From Solimonas sp040066175 (GTDB lineage: Bacteria; Pseudomonadota; Gammaproteobacteria; Nevskiales; Nevskiaceae), in the NCBI RefSeq assembly GCF_040066175.1, contig NZ_JBEAAM010000006.1, positions 34,915 through 98,914 of the forward strand: a DNA stretch of 64,000 nt. The letters are read 5' to 3'. Each line of letters opens with the position of its first letter. The first letter of the stretch is position 1. Under the pieces are notes generated by a model. It had not been told where the DNA came from and searched no databases. It was given only the letters and a program-made list of their open reading frames with translations. Positions 45,901 to 63,897 of this stretch are shown in pieces. The position numbers and the translations under genes were made by a program.

Positions 45901-45952
45901 GTAGGGCGGGGGTTGCCCGCCGTCGATCAATCGGCGGCCGCAGCCGCCCTAC
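45901..45952 (-). repeat. Double palindrome between fusA and tuf
   Basis: Outer arms GTAGGGCGG (45901-45909) and CCGCCCTAC (45944-45952), inner arms CCGCCG (45917-45922) and CGGCGG (45932-45937). No T-run. Looks like a dispersed palindromic element or an mRNA processing structure. Confidence 0.65.
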
Positions 45953-45964
45953 GGGTTAACTGAA

Positions 45965-48058
<2,094 letters not shown>

Positions 48059-48083
48059 AGGAGAACTCGGTGAAAGGGCGTCA

Positions 48084-48111
48084 GGGCCGCGGGACTCAAG
48101 CCCTGCGGCCC
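48084..48111 (-). repeat. Hairpin between rpsG and fusA
   Basis: GGGCCGC-GGG (48084-48093) pairs with CCC-T-GCGGCCC (48101-48111), one bulge, seven-base loop. No T-run follows; probably an intercistronic structure. Confidence 0.5.
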
Positions 48112-48127
48112 GGCCCCGGATTCGGTG

Positions 48128-48601
48128 TTACCAGCGGAAGTGCGAGAAGGCCTTGTTGGCCTCTGCCATCTTGTGGGTGTCTTCGCGCTTCTTCACGGCG
48201 GCGCCGCGGTTTTCGGCGGCGTCCATCAGCTCGCCCGCGAGACGGTCTTCCATGCCCTGTTCGCCGCGCTTGCTCGCGGCCTCGATCAGCCAGCGCATCG
48301 CCAGCGTGGTACGACGCGACGCACGCACTTCGACCGGCACCTGGTAGGTGGCACCACCGACCCGGCGGGACTTGACCTCGACCATCGGCGCGACGTTGTC
48401 GAACGCGCTCTGCAGGTACTCGGCCGGTGATTCGATCTTCTTCTTGGCGACGACCTGATCGAGCGCGCCGTACACGATCTTCTCGGCGACGGACTTCTTG
48501 CCACTCTCCATGACCATGTTGACGAACTTGGAGATCAGCTCGCTCTTGAACTTCGGATCGGGGAGGACCTTGCGGGCTTCCGGTTTGCGACGACGGGACA
48601 T
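48128..48601 (-). CDS. rpsG: 30S ribosomal protein S7
   Basis: 157 residues. MSRRRKPEARKVLPDPKF, LISKFVNMVMESGKKSVAEK, VGGATYQVPVEVRASRRTTL, ANKAFSHFRW at the end. E. coli S7 represses the str operon from the rpsL-rpsG gap; the gap here is 63 bases. Confidence 0.98.
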   Translation of the reverse strand: MSRRRKPEARKVLPDPKFKSELISKFVNMVMESGKKSVAEKIVYGALDQVVAKKKIESPAEYLQSAFDNVAPMVEVKSRRVGGATYQVPVEVRASRRTTLAMRWLIEAASKRGEQGMEDRLAGELMDAAENRGAAVKKREDTHKMAEANKAFSHFRW

Positions 48602-48664
48602 GATGGATTCCTTCGGTGGTCTTCAGGCGCGGCAGGCGCCGCGCCTTACTCGGGCAAAGCCCGT

Positions 48665-49060
48665 TTACTTCTTCGCGGCAGCCGCGCCGTCCTTGGGACG
48701 CTTGGCGCCGTACTTGGAACGGCCCTGGCGGCGCTTGTCGATACCGGCGCAGTCAAGCGCGCCGCGCACCGTGTGATAGCGGACGCCGGGAAGATCCTTG
48801 ACACGGCCGCCACGGATCATGACGACCGAGTGCTCCTGCAGGTTGTGGCCTTCGCCGCCGATGTAGGAGATGACTTCGAAACCATTGGTCAGGCGGACCT
48901 TGCAGACCTTGCGCAAGGCCGAGTTCGGCTTCTTCGGCGTCGTCGTATAGACGCGCGTGCACACGCCGCGCTTCTGCGGCGAGCCGGTGAGCGCCGGCAC
49001 CTTGCTCTTGACCTTGATGGTGCTGCGGCCGCTGCGCACTAACTGATTGACTGTTGGCAC
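48665..49060 (-). CDS. rpsL: 30S ribosomal protein S12
   Basis: 131 residues from GTG 49058-49060, where the conserved PTVNQLVRSGR begins and GGGAAG stands ten bases before; the longer frame to 49084 adds eight non-conserved residues. TTTPKKPNSALRK keeps the Lys residues of streptomycin-sensitive S12, and PGVRYHTVRGALDC the second site. The C-terminal KDGAAAAKK makes it a few residues longer than E. coli S12. Confidence 0.97.
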   Translation of the reverse strand: MPTVNQLVRSGRSTIKVKSKVPALTGSPQKRGVCTRVYTTTPKKPNSALRKVCKVRLTNGFEVISYIGGEGHNLQEHSVVMIRGGRVKDLPGVRYHTVRGALDCAGIDKRRQGRSKYGAKRPKDGAAAAKK

Positions 49061-49129
49061 GTTGAGAACTTCCCGGCTTGACAAAGAAAAGACGCACCCT
49101 CCGCTGAGGGCCGTCGGGAAAGGGCGCGC

Positions 49130-49158
49130 ATCATAATGGCCGGCGGGGGCAGAGTCAA
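49130..49158 (-). promoter_or_regulatory. Sigma70-like promoter of the str cluster (rpsL)
   Basis: Minus strand: TTGACT (-35, 49153-49158), 17-base spacer, TATGAT (-10, 49130-49135), then GCGCGCCC, a GC-rich discriminator. Start near 49123, a 5' leader of about 63 bases. Confidence 0.82.
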
Positions 49159-49247
49159 CGGCGATTGCGTGGCAAAAATCAAGTGCCTACGGTTTGAAAT
49201 GGCGCATTGCTCACTTGCACGATTCTTGGCTCTCGCTGGCCTTGATT

Positions 49248-49318
49248 GCGCCCCTGCCGGGGCGAGCCCCTTTTCTTTGCTTGTCCAAAGAAAAGAGGCG
49301 AAAAGAAAGGACACCCCT
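49248..49318 (+). repeat. Dispersed repeat, copy A
   Basis: GCGCCCCTGCCGGGGCGAG, then TTTTCTTTGCTTGT and a matching CAAAGAAAAG, then AAAGAAAGGACACCCC. It contains its own stem (CTTTGCTTGTCCAAAG). Copy B lies inverted at 49704-49772. Confidence 0.75.
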
Positions 49319-49512
49319 GTCGCGATCGCCGGCTGCGCCGGTCCCCGGCCGCAGTGACGTGCTCGGGGCCGCGCCGACACGGCGTCCTGCCGTGACGGCG
49401 CTTTCGCGGCCATCCATGGCCGCTCAACCCCTGCGCGCGACACAGCGGCCGGCGCTCGCAAAAGGGGACCCAACATCAACAGCAGCGGCTACGCCGCCCA
49501 AGAAAACTCCCT

Positions 49513-49559
49513 CTCCCCGCGTGCGGGGAGTGGGTTAGGGTGAGGGGCGTTTTCGCCCC
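49513..49559. repeat. Two GC-rich hairpins inside the intergenic repeat region
   Basis: CTCCCCGC-GT-GCGGGGAG at 49513-49530 and GGGGCG-TTTT-CGCCCC at 49544-49559, joined by GTGGGTTAGGGTGA. The arrangement resembles a palindromic intergenic element I know to be widespread in proteobacteria (recollection, not searched). Confidence 0.6.
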
Positions 49560-49703
49560 CCTAGGAAGCGCCGAACGGAGCGGCGCGCGCAGGCTGTGCG
49601 CGGCATGAATGCCGCGCAAGGACCGCCGGCACCGGGATGTGCCGTCGGTCCGCCTGCCGAGCACGCCGCGCAGTGCGGGCACCCGCGCAGCGGGCGCCGA
49701 CTC

Positions 49704-49772
49704 GGGGTGTGCTTTCTTTGGGTTACTTTTCTTTGCACAAGCAAAGAAAAGTAACTCGCCCCGGCAGGGGCG
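49704..49772 (-). repeat. Dispersed repeat, copy B (inverted)
   Basis: On the minus strand it reads CGCCCCTGCCGGGGCGAG, TTACTTTTCTTTGCTTGTG, CAAAGAAAAGTAACC, AAAGAAAGCACACCCC, matching copy A nearly base for base apart from compensated stem changes. Confidence 0.75.
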
Positions 49773-49807
49773 AAACCAACGCCCGTCCATCCAAACCGAG
49801 CGACCAC

Positions 49808-49831
49808 AAAAAACCCCGGCCGAAGCCGGGG
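49808..49831 (-). terminator. Intrinsic terminator after rpoC
   Basis: CCCCGGC (49814-49820) / GCCGGGG (49825-49831), four-base loop TTCG on the minus strand, then six T. 33 bases past the rpoC stop. Confidence 0.92.
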
Positions 49832-49863
49832 TTTCGAATCACCACAGAGTACGTGTCGAGGCT

Positions 49864-54141
<4,278 letters not shown>

Positions 54142-54174
54142 GGTGACTCCTGAGATTCCTTGTGCCCGGACGCC

Positions 54175-58323
<4,149 letters not shown>

Positions 58324-58347
58324 GAGTTCAACCTCGGTTTACAGCTT

Positions 58348-58375
58348 GGGAATCGGGAATCGGGAATCGGGAATC
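58348..58375 (-). repeat. Four perfect tandem 7-base repeats upstream of rpoB
   Basis: GGGAATC four times without change (plus strand), 25-52 bases before the rpoB ATG. An inverted copy, GATTCCC, follows at 58403-58409, so the block can fold. Confidence 0.85.
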
Positions 58376-58424
58376 GTCAAAGCCGGCGCTTCTAGAATTC
58401 CCGATTCCCCATTCTCGACCCGCG

Positions 58425-58461
58425 AAAACGGAAAACCCGACCGGGGGCACCGCGCCCCCGG
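58425..58461 (-). terminator. Attenuator-like terminator between rplL and rpoB
   Basis: CCGGGGGC (58441-58448) / GCCCCCGG (58454-58461) hairpin, followed on the minus strand by GGGTTTTCCGTTTT. The T-run is interrupted, fitting partial readthrough. E. coli has an attenuator at the same place that lowers rpoBC relative to rplJL. Confidence 0.7.
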
Positions 58462-58497
58462 CCAGGAATACCTCTGACTTGGCAAAAAGCCGACAAC

Positions 58498-58875
58498 TTA
58501 CTTCAGCTCGACCTTCGCGCCGGCTTCTTCCAGCTTCTTCTTCATGTCGTCGGCGGTCTTCTTGTCGACGCCTTCCTTGACGGTCTGCGGCGCGCCCTCG
58601 ACCAGATCCTTGGCTTCCTTCAGGCCCAGGCCGGTCAGCTCGCGCACGACCTTGATGATGCCGACCTTCTTGGCCGCGTCGATCGCAGCCAGGACCACCG
58701 TGAACTCGGTCTTCTCCTCGACCGGGGCGGCAGCAGCGGCCGGACCGGCGGCGGCGACGGCCATCGGCGCCGCGGCGGTGACGCCGAACTTGTCTTCCAT
58801 CATCTTGACCAGCTCGACGACGTCCATCACGGACATCTTCGCGATCGCGTCAAGAATCTCTTCCTTCGTAGCCAT
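58498..58875 (-). CDS. rplL: 50S ribosomal protein L7/L12
   Basis: 125 residues. N-terminal dimer domain SVMDVVELVKMMEDKFGV, Ala/Pro hinge AAAPMAVAAAGPAAAAAPVE, C-terminal KVGIIKVVRELTGLGLKEAK and DLVEGAPQTVKEGV, the factor-binding surface. Multi-copy stalk protein. Confidence 0.98.
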   Translation of the reverse strand: MATKEEILDAIAKMSVMDVVELVKMMEDKFGVTAAAPMAVAAAGPAAAAAPVEEKTEFTVVLAAIDAAKKVGIIKVVRELTGLGLKEAKDLVEGAPQTVKEGVDKKTADDMKKKLEEAGAKVELK

Positions 58876-58934
58876 GTTTCAAAAACTCCAATAAAGTGTG
58901 TAAAGCGTAATTTTGGTAACGTCAGTCAACGCGT

Positions 58935-59459
58935 TCACGCGCCCTGTTTGTCGGCCACGGCCTTGACCGTGCGGACGAACTTGGCGGTGGGCTCGGCCAA
59001 GGTACGAACGAACTTGCCGACCGGGGCCTTCATCGTGCCCATGAGCATGGCGATCGCCTGCTCCTTGGTCGGCAGGGTCGCCAGACGGTCGAGATCCTTG
59101 GCACCGTAGAGGGTGCCGCCGACCGCGACGGCCTTGACGACCATCACTTCGTTCGCCTTGACGAAGTCCTTGAACAGGCGGCCGACCGAACCCGGATCCT
59201 CGAGCGAGAACCCCAGTACGAGCGGGCCGACCAGCGCGGGCTTGAGGCACTCGAACTCGGTGCCTTCCACGGCCCGCCGGGCCAGCGTGTTCTTGACCAC
59301 GTGCAGGTACACGCCGCTCTGGCGCGCCTTGCTGCGCAGTTCGTCGAACTTGCCGGCCGACAGGCCGCGATACTCGACCGCAACGGCCGAGAGCGCGCGC
59401 TTGGCGACTTCGTTGACTTCCGCAACCAGGGCCTTCTTGTCTTCCAGCCTGAGAGCCAT
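58935..59459 (-). CDS. rplJ: 50S ribosomal protein L10
   Basis: 174 residues. MALRLEDKKALVAEVNEVAK, AVEYRGLSAGKFDELRSKAR, NTLARRAVEGTEF, C-terminal helix for L7/L12 dimers. Leader of 218 bases upstream. Confidence 0.98.
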   Translation of the reverse strand: MALRLEDKKALVAEVNEVAKRALSAVAVEYRGLSAGKFDELRSKARQSGVYLHVVKNTLARRAVEGTEFECLKPALVGPLVLGFSLEDPGSVGRLFKDFVKANEVMVVKAVAVGGTLYGAKDLDRLATLPTKEQAIAMLMGTMKAPVGKFVRTLAEPTAKFVRTVKAVADKQGA

Positions 59460-59677
59460 CAGAACTCCTAGTTGCTTCTTTCCATAAATGGGCCGGCACC
59501 TCGCGGCTCCGACCCGCCTTTACGGTGCGTTGAGCACACCGTCTGCGTATGCGGCCTCGCGGCCTTTAATGTCCGGACGCGTGCAGCCCTTCCATCCCAC
59601 ATACGGTCTTCGACGTGCGGCTGACGCCACACACTTCGAATCACTTTCAAACGGGGTCTTGCGACCCCGTCCTTGAA
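59460..59677 (-). promoter_or_regulatory. Putative L10 leader in the rplA-rplJ gap
   Basis: 218 non-coding bases stand between rplA and rplJ, much longer than any other gap in this cluster. It starts with a perfect hairpin ACGGGGTC/GACCCCGT (59651-59670) followed by only three T, and ends with AGGAGTTCTG before the rplJ ATG. By analogy with E. coli it should hold the L10-L12 binding leader; I assign this from position and length, not a confirmed fold. Confidence 0.55.
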
Positions 59678-60373
59678 TCACTCCGGCAGCGTACCGACGT
59701 CCACGCGCACGCCGGGCCCCATCGTGCTCGACAGGGTCAGCTTCTTGATGAACACGCCCTTGGACGTCGCCGGCTTGGCCTTGCGCACGTCGCGCATGAC
59801 CGCGATCAGGTTTTCCTTGATCTTGTCGGCGTCGAACGCCGCGGCGCCGATCGAGCAGTGCAGGATGCCGGCCTTGTCGGTGCGGAACTTGGCCATACCG
59901 GCCTTGGCGTTCTTCACCGCTTCGGCGACGTTCGGGGTCACCGTGCCGGTCTTCGGGTTCGGCATCAGGCCGCGCGGGCCGAGGACCTGACCCAGACCGC
60001 CGACGACACGCATCGCGGCCGGCTCGGCGATCACCACCTGGTAGCTCAGATCGCCACCCTTCATCGCGGCGGCGAGGTCATCCATGCCGACCGCGTCGGC
60101 ACCGGCCGCCTTGGCTTCCTCGGCCTTGGCGCCCTGCGCGAACACGGCGACGCGCACGCTCTTGCCCGAGCCGTGCGGCAGCACGGTCGAGCCGCGCACG
60201 TTCTGGTCGGACTTCTTGGCATCGACGCCCAGATTGACCGAGATGTCCACCGACTCCTTGAACTTCGCGGTGGCGCATTCCTTGACGAGCTTGATGGCCT
60301 CGTCGAGGGGATAGTTCTTGCCCTGCACGACCTTGCCGGCAACGGCCTTTTGACGCTTCGTGATCTTCGCCAT
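59678..60373 (-). CDS. rplA: 50S ribosomal protein L1
   Basis: 231 residues. FKESVDISVNLGVDAKKSDQ, VRGSTVLPHGSGKSVRVAVF, VLGPRGLMPNPKTGTVTPNV, KTDKAGILHCSIG-type RTDKAGILHCSIGAAAF. Represses its own operon in E. coli. Four bases after rplK. Confidence 0.98.
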   Translation of the reverse strand: MAKITKRQKAVAGKVVQGKNYPLDEAIKLVKECATAKFKESVDISVNLGVDAKKSDQNVRGSTVLPHGSGKSVRVAVFAQGAKAEEAKAAGADAVGMDDLAAAMKGGDLSYQVVIAEPAAMRVVGGLGQVLGPRGLMPNPKTGTVTPNVAEAVKNAKAGMAKFRTDKAGILHCSIGAAAFDADKIKENLIAVMRDVRKAKPATSKGVFIKKLTLSSTMGPGVRVDVGTLPE

Positions 60374-60376
60374 GGC

Positions 60377-60805
60377 TTACTCCACGACATCCACGCCCAT
60401 GCTGCGGGCGGAACCGGCGATCAGGCGGCACGCCGCCTCCATGCTGCCGGCATTGAGATCCGGCATCTTGATCTTGGCGATCTCTTCGATCTGCTTCTTG
60501 CTGATCTTGCCGACCTTCTTGGTATGCGGCGTCGGCGAACCGGACTCCAGGCCGATCGCCTTCTTGATCAGCGTCGTCGCCGGCGGCGTCTTCGTGATGA
60601 AGGTGAAGCTCTTGTCCGAATAGACCGTGATCACGACCGGAGTCGGCAGGCCCGGCTCCAGCTTCTGCGTCGCTGCATTGAACTCCTTGCAGAACGCCAT
60701 GATGTTGACGCCGGCCTGACCGAGCGCCGGACCGACCGGCGGTGCCGGATTGGCCTTGCCTGCAGGGATCTGCAGCTTGATGTAGGCCGTGACTTTCTTT
60801 GCCAT
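60377..60805 (-). CDS. rplK: 50S ribosomal protein L11
   Basis: 142 residues from ATG 60803-60805. KLQIPAGKANPAPPVGPALG and QAGVNIMAFCKEFNAATQ (the thiostrepton-binding N domain), TPPATTLIKKAIGLESGS, terminal ARSMGVDVVE. Confidence 0.98.
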   Translation of the reverse strand: MAKKVTAYIKLQIPAGKANPAPPVGPALGQAGVNIMAFCKEFNAATQKLEPGLPTPVVITVYSDKSFTFITKTPPATTLIKKAIGLESGSPTPHTKKVGKISKKQIEEIAKIKMPDLNAGSMEAACRLIAGSARSMGVDVVE

Positions 60806-60856
60806 GACTACTCCTAGGTGGGTGCGAACGCCTGTTGCAGGCTCCCCGGAATCACG

Positions 60857-60878
60857 ATTGCGGCCGTCCGGCCGCAAT
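60857..60878 (-). promoter_or_regulatory. Perfect palindrome in the nusG-rplK gap
   Basis: ATTGCGGCCG-TC-CGGCCGCAAT, a 10-base stem with two-base loop, nine bases past nusG and 52 before rplK. A second small stem GCCTG/CAGGC follows. Could be the L1 repressor leader or an RNase site; no T-run. Confidence 0.5.
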
Positions 60879-60886
60879 CACCGCTT

Positions 60887-61420
60887 TCAGGACTTTTCGA
60901 CCTGAGAGAACTCGAGTTCGACCGGCGTGGACCGGCCGAAGATCAGGACCGCGACGCGCAGGCGGTTCTTGTCGTAATTGACTTCCTCGACGACGCCGTT
61001 GAAGTCGGCGAACGGACCTTCCTTGACGCGCACCGCCTCGCCCGGCTCGAACAGCGTCTTCGGACGCGGCTTCTCGACCGATTCGGTGACGCGGTTGAGG
61101 ATCTTCTCGGCCTCCTTGTCGGAGATCGGCGCCGGCTTGTCGGCGGTGCCGCCGATGAAGCCCATGACCTTGGGCGTGGCCTTGACCAGGTGCCAGGTGT
61201 CCTCGTTCATTTCCATCTGGACCAGTACGTAGCCCGGGAAGAACTTGCGCTCGGTCTTGCGCTTGACGCCGTCCTTGATCTCGACGACCTCCTCGGTCGG
61301 CACCAGGATCTCGCCGAATTGGTCCTGCAGACCGGCGCGCGCGATGCGCTCCTTGAGGGCCTTCATCACGCTGTTCTCGTACTGAGAATAGGCGTGCACG
61401 ACGTACCAACGCATGGCCAT
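60887..61420 (-). CDS. nusG: Transcription termination/antitermination factor NusG
   Basis: 177 residues. NGN domain MRWYVVHAYSQYENSVMKAL, FFPGYVLVQMEMNEDTWHLV; KOW domain EPGEAVRVKEGPFADFNGVV, FGRSTPVELEFSQVEK. The second Met (61414) is an alternative start. Binds RNA polymerase and Rho or S10. Confidence 0.98.
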   Translation of the reverse strand: MAMRWYVVHAYSQYENSVMKALKERIARAGLQDQFGEILVPTEEVVEIKDGVKRKTERKFFPGYVLVQMEMNEDTWHLVKATPKVMGFIGGTADKPAPISDKEAEKILNRVTESVEKPRPKTLFEPGEAVRVKEGPFADFNGVVEEVNYDKNRLRVAVLIFGRSTPVELEFSQVEKS

Positions 61421-61424
61421 CGGT

Positions 61425-61814
61425 TCAGGCTCCCCGGCCGGTCAGGGTTTCGACACCCCAGAGCAGCAGCGAATCGAGCCCCCACAGCAGCAGCGCCATG
61501 ACCAGCACGACCACGGCGATCATCAACGTCGCCTGCAGGCTCTCCTGGCGTGTCGGCCAGGTGATCTTGCGCAGCTCGACCCGCGAGCCGACGACATAGC
61601 CCCAGATGGTCTTGCCGAGCACGGTCTGGTAGGCCAGCGCGACTGCGACGCCAGCGGCAGCGAGCAGCATCAGGGTGCGCAGCAGTGCGTTGAACTGGCC
61701 TTCGAAGTAATAGAAGGCGAACATGCCGCCGATCAGGGCAGCGGCGGCAACGCTCAGCAGAGCCGTATCCCGATGCGGAGAAGCGGCTTTTGGTTCAGCG
61801 GTTTGGACGTCCAT
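61425..61814 (-). CDS. secE: Preprotein translocase subunit SecE
   Basis: 129 residues, three-helix gammaproteobacterial form: TM near 18-37, 45-63 and 94-118. The conserved VELRKITWPTRQESLQATLM amphipathic region precedes TM3. Partner of SecY. Four bases before nusG. Confidence 0.97.
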   Translation of the reverse strand: MDVQTAEPKAASPHRDTALLSVAAAALIGGMFAFYYFEGQFNALLRTLMLLAAAGVAVALAYQTVLGKTIWGYVVGSRVELRKITWPTRQESLQATLMIAVVVLVMALLLWGLDSLLLWGVETLTGRGA

Positions 61815-61860
61815 GCACTCGTTCCGGCACCGCGGCCCGCAAAGGGGAAGCTCGCACGCG

Positions 61861-61936
61861 TGGCAGGGCGGGAGGGTTTCGAACCCCCAACCTGCGGTTT
61901 TGGAGACCGCCGCTCTACCAGTTGAGCTACCGCCCT
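61861..61936 (-). tRNA. tRNA-Trp (CCA)
   Basis: 76 bases, 5' AGGGCGGTAGCTCAACTGGT; anticodon loop CTCCAAA gives CCA; T-arm GGGTTCGAAACCC; encoded 3' CCA. Lies between tuf copy 2 and secE behind its own promoter. Confidence 0.97.
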
Positions 61937-61958
61937 AGCGTGTGTACCGCGGAAAGCC

Positions 61959-61992
61959 AAAAAGGGGCGCGGATTCTATGGAATCCGCGCCC
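61959..61992 (-). terminator. Intrinsic terminator after tuf copy 2
   Basis: Perfect 12-base stem GGGCGCGGATTC (61965-61976) / GAATCCGCGCCC (61981-61992), loop of four, then on the minus strand CTTTTT (T-run 61959-61963). Confidence 0.9.
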
Positions 61993-62001
61993 ACAAGTCA
62001 A
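61973..62001 (-). promoter_or_regulatory. Sigma70-like promoter of tRNA-Trp/secE, embedded in the tuf terminator
   Basis: Minus strand: TTGACT (-35, 61996-62001), 17-base spacer, TAGAAT (-10, 61973-61978), then CCGCGCCCC. Start near 61966, 30 bases before the tRNA-Trp 5' end. Confidence 0.78.
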
Positions 62002-62014
62002 AAAAGGCCCGCCG

Positions 62015-63208
<1,194 letters not shown>

Positions 63209-63301
63209 GTCTCAGGCTCCGATTGTCAGTGGACCACTTTATGACCAAGAAAAAACCCATGCGTGGAAACCGGCCCCCGCCGGTGTCCACGCCGCGAAAT
63301 C

Positions 63302-63377
63302 TGGTGCCCACCACTGGAATCGAACCAGCGACCTCACCCTTACCAAGGGTGTGCTCTACCGACTGAGCTAGGTGGGC
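63302..63377 (-). tRNA. tRNA-Thr (GGT)
   Basis: 76 bases, 5' GCCCACCTAGCTCAGTCGGT; anticodon loop CTTGGTAAG gives GGT; T-arm GGTTCGATTCC; encoded CCA. 93 bases before tuf copy 2. Confidence 0.97.
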
Positions 63378-63410
63378 TTATCGTTTACCGCTACCGCTGC
63401 ACATCTGAAA

Positions 63411-63436
63411 CTGGATCCCGCTTCCGCGGGGATGAC
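63411..63436. repeat. Palindromic element between tRNA-Gly and tRNA-Thr
   Basis: CTGGATCCCGC-TTCC-GCGGGGATGAC. This looks like a palindromic intergenic repeat common in proteobacterial genomes (recollection). Inside a tRNA operon it may serve as a processing hairpin. Confidence 0.5.
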
Positions 63437-63452
63437 GCCTCGCGGCGTCCAC

Positions 63453-63526
63453 TGGAGCGGGTGAAGGGAATCGAACCCTCGTCGTAAGCTTGGAAGGCTT
63501 CTGCTCTACCATTGAGCTACACCCGC
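63453..63526 (-). tRNA. tRNA-Gly (TCC)
   Basis: 74 bases, 5' GCGGGTGTAGCTCAATGGTA; anticodon loop CTTCCAAG gives TCC; T-arm GGTTCGATTCC; encoded CCA. Confidence 0.97.
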
Positions 63527-63541
63527 TTCACGCGCTCTACT

Positions 63542-63567
63542 TCGCCAACTGGTGGAGGGGGTAGGAT
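63542..63567 (-). repeat. Repeat of the tRNA-Tyr 3' end (26 bases)
   Basis: Exact copy of 63736-63761, which covers the last 18 bases of tRNA-Tyr including CCA plus the following eight. The two copies are 194 bases apart in direct orientation, with the copy downstream in the direction of transcription. No tRNA body accompanies it. Confidence 0.9.
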
Positions 63568-63743
63568 CACTCGCGGCTCTCGCCGCTCGCCCTCCGGGTC
63601 ATCGCCGCTACGCGCCGATGATCGACCCCGCTGCGCGGAGTCGTCGAACCGGTCAATGATTGACGTAGGCTCGAATCCTGCCGCGCCGCCAGCGTCGCTC
63701 CGTTCAGGATGCAACCCTGCACTCTCTACCAAACATCGCCAAC

Positions 63744-63829
63744 TGGTGGAGGGGGTAGGATTCGAACCTACGTAGGCGTTAGCCAGCAGATTTACAGTCT
63801 GCCCTCGTTGGCCGCTTGAGTACCCCTCC
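63744..63829 (-). tRNA. tRNA-Tyr (GTA)
   Basis: 86 bases with a long variable arm, 5' GGAGGGGTACTCAAGCGGCC; anticodon loop ACTGTAAAT gives GTA; T-arm GGTTCGAATCC; encoded CCA. First gene of the tRNA-tuf operon. Confidence 0.97.
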
Positions 63830-63868
63830 GCCGTCCCGACAGGGCACGAGGCCCCGAAAGGGCCGCGT

Positions 63869-63897
63869 ATTGTCCGCGCGACACCCCGCTCCGTCAA
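63869..63897 (-). promoter_or_regulatory. Sigma70-like promoter of the tRNA-tuf operon
   Basis: Minus strand: TTGACG (-35, 63892-63897), 17-base spacer, GACAAT (-10, 63869-63874), GC-rich discriminator ACGCGGCCC. About 32 bases from start to the tRNA-Tyr 5' end. The remaining bases to 64000 hold no gene I can support. Confidence 0.82.

Larger units (their letters stand above)
49061..49863. other. 803-base intergenic region between rpoC and rpsL: promoter, repeats, terminator
   Basis: No gene. From the right: the rpoC terminator (49808-49831), two oppositely oriented copies of one dispersed repeat (49248-49318 and 49704-49772), a pair of GC-rich hairpins between them (49513-49559), and the rpsL promoter (49130-49158). 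Short frames here are translations of the repeats and look alike (for example FFGQAKKRGSPRQGRNQ and FFAQAKKSNSPRQGRNQ), not proteins. Confidence 0.75.

Noticed and set aside
48665..49060. Streptomycin- or rifampicin-resistance changes in rpsL and rpoB
   Set aside because: The Lys residues of TTPKKPNSALRK in S12 and the QLSQFMDQNN region of RpoB match the sensitive forms.
58348..58375. CRISPR-like array
   Set aside because: Seven-base units without spacers; no cas gene in the window.
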